This document shows, piece by piece, positions 1 to 5,209 of a DNA stretch of 5,209 nt; position 1 is the stretch's first letter; every line of letters starts with the position of its first letter. Source of the stretch: an uncultured Collinsella sp. (GTDB taxonomy: Bacteria > Actinomycetota > Coriobacteriia > Coriobacteriales > Coriobacteriaceae); contig UQYA01000108.1 in assembly GCA_900545165.1 (NCBI GenBank), positions 1-5,209 of the forward strand, given 5' to 3'. The notes beneath the pieces were generated by a model, which searched no databases, was not told the DNA's origin, and worked only from the letters and a program-made list of their open reading frames with translations. A program made the translations under genes and the position numbers.

Positions 1-1824
1 AGCCGGCGTGCCACCCCCATCCAGGACATAGTCGACGGTACGACGACCGAAGACCGCGCAGACCGTCGGTAGGACCACCGACTGCGTATCAGCGCGACCG
101 AGCATCTTAATGGCAAAAGTCGAACCCGCGGGGAACGAGACCGTGAGCTTGGAGCCGTCGTCGGCCGTGGCGCGGGCGTTGAGCAAAAGCCCTGCGTAGG
201 AAGCCTGACGCGCCTTGACACGCTCGACAACCTCGGCCCATTTGCGCTGCAGCTCTCCGGCATCCTCGACCGCGGGCGTCTCGGCGGCACCGGCGGCGGC
301 AACCTGGGCGGCGTTGTTGGACTGGGGCTTAGGTGCCGGAGCGGTGGCAGGCGCGGGGGCCGCAACGGGCTGAGGCGTCGGAGCCGGCGCAGGCTGAGGT
401 GCAGGCGCTGCAGGCTTGGAAGCTGACACGGACGCAGAACGGGGCGCAGGCTGAGCCGTCGGAGCGGCAGCACCACGGTCCCAAGGCATACCGCCCTGGC
501 GCGCGGACGTAACAGCGGGGGCAGCGGATGCCGCCGGGGCGGCAGCGCGGGCGCCCGAAATGAGCGTCGGCTGTTGGGCAGCAGCGGGTACGGATGCTGC
601 AGGCGCGGCGGCCTGAGCAGCAGCCACGCTCGCCGGCACGGCGGCGTTGGCAACCATGGCCTCCAGGCGTGCCACGCGTTCGGCCAATGCCTCAATCGTT
701 AAATCAGCCTCGGGACGAGCCAGACGCGTGCAGGCAATCTCGAGCACCAGGCGCACGTCGCTCGCGCCCCTCATCTCCAGTGCGGCATCGTCGAGCACTG
801 TCAGCACACGAGCCAAGCGGTCGGCAGGATGCTCGCCAAAGGCAGCGGCCTCGGCAGCAAGCGCCTCGGCCTGCTCGGAGCCGCCCTCAAACAACTCGGC
901 ACGGGCACCGGCAACGCAGGCAACATACACGTCGCGCACGTGCGCCACCAGGTCGCGCGTCAGTTCCAGCAGATCGTTACCTTCCTCGACCTGCGCGCGA
1001 ATAAGCCCATACAGCTCGGCAACATCGCGATCGGCAATGGCGCGGGAAAACTCGCCCAGAATCTGGTCCGAAACCTCGCCTAAAAGCGAGCGGGCGTCGT
1101 CCGCATGCACAGAACCGTTGCCAAAGACGCTCAGCTGCTCCAGCGTGGACAACGCGTCGCGCATGCCGCCCTTTGCATGGCGCGCCACGATAGCCAGCGC
1201 CTCGTCGTCGTAATCGAAGCCCTCCTGCTCGCACACGTATGCCAGGCGATGCTCGATATCCTCGTTGCCGATACGGTGGAAATCGAAGCGCTGGCAGCGC
1301 GAGAGGATGGTCTCCAGAATCTTTTGCGGGTCGGTGGTGCACAGCACAAAGATCACGTGCGCCGGCGGCTCCTCAAGCGTCTTGAGCAGCGCGTTGAACG
1401 CCGCCGTCGTGAGCATGTGGACCTCGTCGATGATATAGATCTTGTACTTGCCGCGCACCGGGGCAAAGTTGACGGAGTTGATGATCTCCTCGCGCACATT
1501 GTCCACGCCCGTGCGGGAGGCGGCATCGAGCTCGTAGACATCGGGGTGGTTACCCTCGGCAATGAGCTCGCACTCCTCGCAAGTACCGTCGGGCATGCAG
1601 CCGCTTGCACCCTCGGCGCGCGCCGCCTCGGCATTGCGGCACAGCAGCGCCTTGGCCAGAATGCGCGCCATGGTGGTCTTGCCCGTGCCGCGCGGTCCGC
1701 AGAACAGGTACGCGTGGGACAGGCGCCCCTCGGTGATGGCGTGCTCGAGCGTCGAGACGATATGCTGCTGGCCCACCACGGAGTCAAAGGTGAGCGGGCG
1801 ATACTTTCGGTACAACGATTCCAT
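1..1824 (-). CDS. dnaX: DNA polymerase III subunit gamma/tau (partial, C-terminus beyond left edge)
   Basis: This is the AAA+ clamp-loader subunit of DNA polymerase III; with delta and delta' it loads the beta sliding clamp, and tau also couples polymerase to helicase. The frame is open from ATG at 1824 to base 1, giving 608 residues with no stop. Visible motifs are the family start MESLYRKYRP, Walker A GPRGTGKT (43-50, Lys49), zinc-module cysteines 62, 76, 82 and 85, Walker B IIDEVH (131-136), the SRC arginine-finger motif (175-177) and sensor 2 GGMRDA (219-224). Helical domain III follows to about 385, then an Ala/Pro-rich linker (about 389-515). A folded C-terminal region starts near LQRKWAEVVERVK and resembles the tau-specific part. 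The start is fixed by the conserved N-terminus and a purine-rich RBS. It is transcribed divergently from the YcxB-like gene. I see no A-rich slippery heptamer of the kind that makes gamma in E. coli. Confidence 0.97.
   Translation of the reverse strand, partial: MESLYRKYRPLTFDSVVGQQHIVSTLEHAITEGRLSHAYLFCGPRGTGKTTMARILAKALLCRNAEAARAEGASGCMPDGTCEECELIAEGNHPDVYELDAASRTGVDNVREEIINSVNFAPVRGKYKIYIIDEVHMLTTAAFNALLKTLEEPPAHVIFVLCTTDPQKILETILSRCQRFDFHRIGNEDIEHRLAYVCEQEGFDYDDEALAIVARHAKGGMRDALSTLEQLSVFGNGSVHADDARSLLGEVSDQILGEFSRAIADRDVAELYGLIRAQVEEGNDLLELTRDLVAHVRDVYVACVAGARAELFEGGSEQAEALAAEAAAFGEHPADRLARVLTVLDDAALEMRGASDVRLVLEIACTRLARPEADLTIEALAERVARLEAMVANAAVPASVAAAQAAAPAASVPAAAQQPTLISGARAAAPAASAAPAVTSARQGGMPWDRGAAAPTAQPAPRSASVSASKPAAPAPQPAPAPTPQPVAAPAPATAPAPKPQSNNAAQVAAAGAAETPAVEDAGELQRKWAEVVERVKARQASYAGLLLNARATADDGSKLTVSFPAGSTFAIKMLGRADTQSVVLPTVCAVFGRRTVDYVLDGGGTPA
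280..642 (-). repeat. Ala/Pro-rich low-complexity linker of dnaX with imperfect direct repeats
   Basis: This stretch encodes DnaX residues about 395-515, almost entirely Ala, Pro, Gln, Val, Ser and Thr, with recurring PAP and PQP units. An 18-base unit at 367-384 recurs at 448-465 with 16 of 18 identical bases. The offset is 81 bases, exactly 27 codons, so both copies stay in frame and encode APTPQP and APTAQP. In DnaX such segments are flexible tethers between the clamp-loader core and the tau C-terminal domains. The repetition suggests growth by in-frame duplication (inference). Confidence 0.6.
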
Positions 1825-1828
1825 GGGT

Positions 1829-1836
1829 GCTCCCCC
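1829..1836 (-). promoter_or_regulatory. ribosome binding site of dnaX
   Basis: Read on the minus strand, GGGGGAGC lies 4 bases upstream of the ATG at 1824, with its GGGGGA core ending 6 bases upstream. It supports the ATG that gives the conserved MESLYRKYRP start, over an in-frame ATG farther upstream at 1869. Confidence 0.6.
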
Positions 1837-1854
1837 GGGTATACTGAGATTTGT

Positions 1855-1883
1855 TGCCGCGACGGCCATGCGGTCGCACGGCA
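1855..1883. repeat. imperfect inverted repeat between the divergent genes
   Basis: TGCCG (1855-1859) is complementary to CGGCA (1879-1883), and the inner CGAC (1860-1863) is complementary to GTCG (1873-1876). This makes a 9-bp stem with a 2-base bulge (1877-1878) and a 9-base loop. No T-run follows on either strand, so it is not a classical terminator. It could be an operator between the two promoters or a leader hairpin in dnaX mRNA. In GC-rich DNA such pairing also arises by chance. Confidence 0.3.
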
Positions 1884-1924
1884 TACTGCATTCATAATAA
1901 CCCGTACGGCGAGCCCGCCGCGAT

Positions 1925-1929
1925 AGGAG
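1925..1929 (+). promoter_or_regulatory. ribosome binding site of the YcxB-like gene
   Basis: AGGAG stands 10 bases upstream of the ATG at 1940. This is a strong Shine-Dalgarno match at slightly long spacing and it fixes that start. Confidence 0.7.
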
Positions 1930-1939
1930 TCTAAAGAGC

Positions 1940-2656
1940 ATGGCAGACGCAGAGAGCAACCTCGTTCCCTCCGAAGCAGCCGACCAGGTCGAGGTCGCGC
2001 TCGAGGAGCAGGCCGCGGCCGACGACGGCATCCTGTACCTCAACGAGTACCAGTACGAAAACGACCTGGTCACCGACTTTGCGCGCCTGGTCGCCTCGCC
2101 CAGGCGCCGTGGCTCCCTGTACGTCGCCGCCGCGATTGCCGCGCTCATCGGCGTCGGCATGTTGGTGGCCGGCGGCAGCTGGATCAAGTTCGGCGTCGTG
2201 CTGATCGTGTTCGGCGCCTTTTTGGCCTGGTGGAGCAAGAACCTGCACCACACGCTCGCCCGCGACTTTATCGACGCCGTCGAGGCCGACGAGTCCATGG
2301 GTGGCCGCTATCGCCGCGTCGCCGCCAACGAGGACGGCCTGATGGTTTGGGGCAAGAGCGGCAAGTCGCAGTTCTTCCCGTTTGACAAGCTCGACCACGT
2401 ACTCGACGGCGAGCGCATCTTTGTGGCCATGTTCGCCGACCAGGGCGTGACGATCCCCAAGGACACCTTCGTCCGTGGCGATGCCGAACAGTTTGGCTCC
2501 TTCCTCAAGGCCCGTATCAACAAAAAACTCCGCATCGAGACCAAGAAGAAGAAAATGAAGGCCGAGAAGGCCGCCGCCGAGGCCAAACAGGGCGACAAGC
2601 CCCAGGAGACCAAGGGCAAGCAGCGCAAGCAGAAGAAGAACAAGAAGAAGCGCTAA
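1940..2656 (+). CDS. YcxB-like two-helix membrane protein with lysine-rich C-terminal tail
   Basis: This is a 238-residue protein of unknown function. An acidic N-terminus (1-50) contains ILYLNEYQYENDLVTDF, which resembles the opening of YcxB-like proteins. Two hydrophobic helices follow at about 59-79 and 82-98, with a short turn, so both ends probably lie in the cytoplasm. The segment 123-192 has the pattern of a YcxB-like C-terminal domain: a strand-rich stretch, FFPFDKLDHVLDGERIFVAMF, then the hallmark-like TIPKDTF and a helix FGSFLKARI. The last 44 residues (195-238) contain 18 lysines and form a strongly basic, probably disordered tail. Positive charge next to the inner membrane face could bind phospholipid or nucleic acid (inference). 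It has its own RBS, is divergent from dnaX, and lies 144 bases before the kinase gene on the same strand, with no terminator seen between them. The family call rests on pattern memory only. Confidence 0.8.
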   Translation: MADAESNLVPSEAADQVEVALEEQAAADDGILYLNEYQYENDLVTDFARLVASPRRRGSLYVAAAIAALIGVGMLVAGGSWIKFGVVLIVFGAFLAWWSKNLHHTLARDFIDAVEADESMGGRYRRVAANEDGLMVWGKSGKSQFFPFDKLDHVLDGERIFVAMFADQGVTIPKDTFVRGDAEQFGSFLKARINKKLRIETKKKKMKAEKAAAEAKQGDKPQETKGKQRKQKKNKKKR

Positions 2657-2711
2657 GGGCAAGCCAGACAGGCAGCCTCGCATCCCGTTATCCTCGCCAT
2701 CCGCCCGAGCG

Positions 2712-2720
2712 TGCTACACT
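2712..2720 (+). promoter_or_regulatory. possible extended -10 promoter for the kinase-fhaA pair
   Basis: TGCTACACT fits an extended -10 element: TG, one base, then TACACT, which matches TATAAT at 4 of 6. No good -35 lies at 17 bases, which extended -10 promoters often lack. Transcription would begin near 2727, leaving a leader of about 75 bases before the kinase start. The YcxB-like gene could also read through, as no terminator hairpin with a T-run is visible at 2657-2711. Confidence 0.4.
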
Positions 2721-2789
2721 AGCAGCATCTATGCCACCGCGAACGGCTCGGCTCCGCGCCCGCCGCTCGCAAACGAACTTTAAACGCAC

Positions 2790-2794
2790 GAGGG
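2790..2794 (+). promoter_or_regulatory. ribosome binding site that decides the kinase start
   Basis: GAGGG lies 6 bases before the ATG at 2801. An in-frame TTG at 2795 directly abuts this motif with no spacer, so ribosomes should use the ATG and the protein begins MPLFSQ. Confidence 0.65.
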
Positions 2795-2800
2795 TTGGCC

Positions 2801-4654
2801 ATGCCGCTTTTCTCGCAACATACCGCCCGGTTCTCGCCGGACGTTCCTTTGGAGGGCACCAGCTCTCGCGAGCTGCTCAAGCGGTACCAGCCGCTCGAGA
2901 CACTTGCGACCGGCGGTTTTGGCTCCATCGAGATCTGCCGCGACACGCACCTGCGCCGCCGCGTCGCCATTAAGCGTATCCCCCTTATCAACGGTGCCGG
3001 CATGCCCGCCAGCGACATCATGGATGTCCTGCGCGAGGCGCACACCGCCGCCATGCTTCAACATCCCAATATCGTGCAGGTCATCGACTTTACGCACGAC
3101 ACAGCCTATGCCTACCTGGTTATGGAATATGTCGATGGCATGTCGCTGGCCGAATTTTTGCATCGCGTGGACGGCCACTCACTTACCTTTGACGAGGCCG
3201 CGGCCATTGCCGATGCCCTGGGCCAGGCGCTCACCTTCGCCCATAGTAATGGCGTACTCCACCTGGACATTAAGCCCGCCAACGTGCTCATCGACCACTC
3301 GGGCAATGTAAAGCTCACCGACTTTGGCATGGCGCGGCTGTCGTCCGCCGGTGGCTTTGGCGGCTCGCGCGGCGGCACCATCGGCTACATGCCGCCCGAG
3401 CAGCTCGATATCGAGACCGGCACGGTCGATGAGCGCGCCGATGTCTTTGCCCTCGCCTGTGTGATCTACGAGGGCCTGTGCGGCAGCGCCCCCTTTATGG
3501 CGGCTACGCCCGCCGACTCGCTCGACCGCATCATCGGCGGCGCCACCTATCCCAGCGAGCTGATACCACACTTCCCCCCGGGAGCCGAGGCCGCGCTCAT
3601 GAGCGCGCTCTCCCCCATGCCGCAGGACCGCCCCAACAGCATCGAGGCATTTTGCGACCAGCTCCTTGCCGGTCTGGGCAGCGTGCGCGAAGGCCGTCGC
3701 AGCCTGGAGCAAATGGTTGGCGAGCTTTCGGATGACGAGCAGGAGCTCGACGATATCGAGCCGTCGCACTACGAGGACGACGCCATCGAGGTCGACCCCG
3801 CACTCGGCTGGGCGGGCACGCGCTGGAGCCATGCGCGCGACTACACCATGCGCACTATCTCGGCGCTAACGTGCGGCACCTTTAGCTTTTTGTTGATGCA
3901 AACGGCCGGGGTCGCGGCGCTTCCCGGCCTGGTCATTGCGGCTATCGCGATCGGAGCGGCGGCTGGCCTGGCCCCCCAGATCGGCTCGGCCATCTCGGCT
4001 GTGGGCTTTTTGGTGCTCATGGCCAACGCCACCATGCAGGCACAGGGCATCCTGTCGATGCTGCCCGTCGCGGTGATCTTTGCCGCCGCCATGTCCGGTT
4101 GGTGGATCGCCTGGGGTCGTACCGAGGCTGCCGCGAGCGCCGCGCTCACCTGTGCACTCGCGCTTGGCTGTCTGACCGGCAATACCTTCCTGGCAGCTGG
4201 GGTCGCCGCCGGCGTCGCGTCATTTTGGCTCGGCCCGGCAAGCGCCGCCGCGGCAACGGGTATGGGCGCGCTTTTTGCCCGTCTGGCCACGGTCGCGCTT
4301 TCAGCCGGAGGCGTGCTGGGGCTCGGTAACGTTGCCGCAGCGCTGGGAGACCCGCTCCTTTGGGCTGCCTTTGTGCTGGTCGCGGCAACTGCCGCAGCGT
4401 CATCTGCGCTGCTCAATGCCCATGCCAAGCGTGCCGATCAGGGCTCAAACCTTGCCGCAATCGCCGCCATCGCTGTCACCGGCATCGGCTGCGCAGCGGC
4501 GTCCTGTCTTGCACACCATATGGAAATTGCCAGCCTTGCAGCCGCGGTCGTCGCCAAGGCGGCGGTTGCGGGAACCCTATCCTCTATAATCGTTGGGATA
4601 TGCCTATATTTGCTCGGATACCAAAGAACCTATACGGAGAGTGATCTTTCGTGA
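2801..4654 (+). CDS. Ser/Thr protein kinase with C-terminal multi-pass membrane domain
   Basis: A 617-residue bacterial Hanks-type kinase. The kinase domain spans about 30-290: P-loop ATGGFG (36-41), VAIK with Lys58, helix-C Glu79, catalytic HLDIKPAN with Asp156 and Asn161, DFG 174-176, a Gly/Ser-rich activation loop (182-193), PPE (198-200) in place of APE, Asp214 and Arg277. All catalytic residues are present, so it should be active. Two departures are notable: Ala36 replaces the first P-loop glycine, and Leu155 replaces the HRD arginine, making it a non-RD kinase. An acidic linker (310-333) follows, then an Ala/Gly-rich membrane domain (about 352-606) of roughly ten helices, and a short tail ending RTYTESDLS. 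No extracellular PASTA domain is present, unlike PknB. The stop overlaps the fhaA-like start, so the two are co-translated. Likely role: phosphorylating proteins at the cytoplasmic membrane face, read by the FHA partner (inference). The membrane domain has no family I recognise. Confidence 0.93.
   Translation: MPLFSQHTARFSPDVPLEGTSSRELLKRYQPLETLATGGFGSIEICRDTHLRRRVAIKRIPLINGAGMPASDIMDVLREAHTAAMLQHPNIVQVIDFTHDTAYAYLVMEYVDGMSLAEFLHRVDGHSLTFDEAAAIADALGQALTFAHSNGVLHLDIKPANVLIDHSGNVKLTDFGMARLSSAGGFGGSRGGTIGYMPPEQLDIETGTVDERADVFALACVIYEGLCGSAPFMAATPADSLDRIIGGATYPSELIPHFPPGAEAALMSALSPMPQDRPNSIEAFCDQLLAGLGSVREGRRSLEQMVGELSDDEQELDDIEPSHYEDDAIEVDPALGWAGTRWSHARDYTMRTISALTCGTFSFLLMQTAGVAALPGLVIAAIAIGAAAGLAPQIGSAISAVGFLVLMANATMQAQGILSMLPVAVIFAAAMSGWWIAWGRTEAAASAALTCALALGCLTGNTFLAAGVAAGVASFWLGPASAAAATGMGALFARLATVALSAGGVLGLGNVAAALGDPLLWAAFVLVAATAAASSALLNAHAKRADQGSNLAAIAAIAVTGIGCAAASCLAHHMEIASLAAAVVAKAAVAGTLSSIIVGICLYLLGYQRTYTESDLS
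4636..4639 (+). promoter_or_regulatory. ribosome binding site of the fhaA-like gene, inside the kinase 3' end
   Basis: GGAG lies 11 bases before the GTG at 4651, within the kinase coding sequence. The junction is GTGA: the GTG start at 4651-4653 overlaps the TGA stop at 4652-4654. This is the arrangement expected for translational coupling by terminating ribosomes. Confidence 0.6.
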
Positions 4655-5161
4655 ACTTCCTGAACATCTTCGAGGACCACGTGGCCGGCATCTTCGGTGC
4701 CACCCGTGCCCCGTTCTCCTTTAAGAAGCTTGCCAAGCAGGCCGCTCGCGACATGGAGGATCAGACTCTGGTGATCAACGGCGTCAACACGGCGCCGGCA
4801 CTCTATACCATCCTTATCGCCGCCGACGACGATCCCATGCTCGCCCCGTTCTACCCCGAGCTTTCGCGCGAAGTCCGCGAGTTTGTGAAGGCGCAGGCCG
4901 AAAAGCGCCGCTATGTCTTTGTCGGCGAGCCCCTCGTGCGCTTTATGATCGATCCGCAGCTGCGCGCCGGCAAGTTCTCGGTCTTTGCCGAGAACGTCGA
5001 TGCCCCCACGCTCGGCCGCCTGTACGAAGAAGAGCGCGCCTATCAAAACGGCCTGGGCCAGAACAACTCCGCGGCAAGCCGTGCCGCCAGCGCCCCGCGC
5101 GCCGGCCAGCAGCAGTTTGCTGCCCCGCAGCAGCAGCGCCCCGCCGCCATGCCCCAGCAGC
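4651..5161 (+). CDS. fhaA: FhaA-like protein, N-terminal domain (DUF3662-type), truncated by contig end
   Basis: FhaA proteins are cytoplasmic phosphothreonine readers in actinobacterial envelope-growth control. They have an N-terminal DUF3662 domain, a disordered linker and a C-terminal FHA domain. Here 170 genomic residues remain. The start MNFLNIFEDHVAGIFG, then FKKLAKQAARDME (24-36), VNTAPALYTILIAADD (45-60), the helix after SREVREFVK and the strand RRYVFVGEPLVRFMID (86-101) follow the DUF3662 order. From about 135 a Gln/Ala/Pro-rich linker begins (QQQ runs at 153-155 and 160-162). The FHA domain expected after it is absent because the sequence passes into sequencing adapter at 5162. Residues read beyond Gln170 (VSYTHLTLPT) are adapter translation and should be discarded. 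The GTG start is supported by family alignment and the GTGA overlap with the kinase. The symbol is by domain similarity and gene context; the missing FHA domain could not be checked. Confidence 0.8.
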
Positions 5162-5209
5162 CTGTCTCTTATACACATCTGACGCTGCCGACGATAAGGC
5201 TCGTGTAGA
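5162..5209 (+). other. untrimmed Illumina Nextera adapter (not genomic)
   Basis: The 19-base transposon mosaic end CTGTCTCTTATACACATCT occupies 5162-5180. It is followed by GACGCTGCCGACGA (5181-5194), the rest of the reverse-complemented read-1 adapter. Then come 8 bases TAAGGCTC (5195-5202) in the index position, and GTGTAGA (5203-5209), the first bases of the reverse-complemented P5 primer. The order and spacing fit the Nextera library structure exactly. The index in forward sense is GAGCCTTA, which I recall as a Nextera XT i5 index (S521). The boundary may be off by one base. Confidence 0.98.

Larger units (their letters stand above)
1825..1939. promoter_or_regulatory. divergent intergenic region with a possible shared AT-rich promoter island
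   Basis: These 115 bases separate the divergent starts of dnaX and the YcxB-like gene, so both promoters should lie here or inside the neighbouring 5' coding ends. The clearest AT-rich patch is 1889-1900. It contains CATAAT on the plus strand (1893-1898, 5 of 6 to the -10 consensus) and TATTAT on the minus strand (1899-1894, 5 of 6). Neither has a convincing -35 hexamer at 16-18 bases. TATACT at 1840-1845 is another -10-like match without a -35. The assignment to promoters is inference from position and composition. Confidence 0.35.

Noticed and set aside
1..40. Adapter contamination at the left end as well
   Set aside because: The first bases continue the dnaX frame smoothly and match no adapter I know.
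1105..1926. A 273-codon plus-strand open frame opposite dnaX
   Set aside because: It is antisense to the conserved AAA+ core of dnaX, has low-complexity shadow composition and no recognisable domain. High-GC genes routinely produce such mirror frames.
1825..1939. Signal recognition particle RNA (ffs), often found near dnaX
   Set aside because: No conserved SRP domain IV sequence is seen in the gap, which is only 115 bases.
1931..2683. A 250-codon minus-strand frame opposite the YcxB-like gene, with a Leu-rich start resembling a signal peptide
   Set aside because: The Leu-rich stretch is simply the complement of the lysine-rich tail. The plus-strand gene has a strong RBS and a coherent membrane protein.
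2657..2711. Rho-independent terminator after the YcxB-like gene
   Set aside because: No GC-rich hairpin followed by a T-run could be found; the short GCC/GGC pairing near 2671-2684 is too weak.
2795..2800. TTG at 2795 as the kinase start
   Set aside because: It has no spacing from the GAGGG ribosome binding site at 2790-2794, while the ATG at 2801 has a 6-base spacer.
3179..3832. A 217-codon minus-strand frame opposite the kinase domain
   Set aside because: It mirrors codons for well-conserved kinase motifs on the plus strand and shows no protein family features.
4630..5178. A minus-strand frame of 182 codons beginning MCIRDR
   Set aside because: Its start codon lies in the Nextera adapter and the rest is antisense to the fhaA-like gene. 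MCIRDR is an adapter-derived peptide start.
5162..5180. Possible real Tn5-type transposon end inserted in the fhaA-like gene
   Set aside because: The 19-base mosaic end is engineered and is followed by the read-1 adapter, an index and the P5 primer rather than transposon DNA, so it is library-derived.

Overview
The window is high-GC DNA, dense in genes, with strongly GC-biased third codon positions. It reads as a chromosomal segment of an actinobacterium. The gene content (DnaX, a YcxB-like membrane protein, a Ser/Thr protein kinase with a polytopic membrane domain, and an FhaA-type protein) suggests the class Coriobacteriia, perhaps Collinsella or a relative. That placement is inference from composition and protein style, because no rRNA or tRNA is present.

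Layout: positions 1-1824 on the minus strand hold dnaX, the clamp-loader tau/gamma subunit. It is open to the left edge, so its C-terminus is missing. A 115-base divergent intergenic region (1825-1939) separates it from a plus-strand gene (1940-2656) for a two-helix membrane protein with a YcxB-like C-terminal region and a very lysine-rich tail. A 144-base gap with a plausible extended -10 promoter leads to a plus-strand gene (2801-4654) for a 617-residue protein. Its N-terminal half is a Ser/Thr kinase domain and its C-terminal half is an alanine-rich membrane domain of roughly ten helices. The kinase stop overlaps the GTG start of an fhaA-like gene (4651-5161) in a GTGA junction. That protein carries the FhaA N-terminal domain and a Gln/Ala/Pro-rich linker, but the FHA domain expected after it is missing.

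The last 48 bases (5162-5209) are not genomic. They match the Illumina Nextera transposon mosaic end, the read-1 adapter, an 8-base index and the start of the P5 primer. The contig therefore ends in untrimmed adapter, and the fhaA truncation is an assembly artefact rather than a biological break.

Biologically, the interesting unit is the translationally coupled kinase and FhaA pair. In actinobacteria FhaA proteins read out Ser/Thr kinase phosphorylation during cell-envelope growth, so here a membrane-embedded kinase is probably made together with its phosphothreonine reader. The kinase is a non-RD type (HLD in place of HRD) with an altered first glycine in its P-loop. The dnaX gene belongs to replication and is probably unrelated in function.
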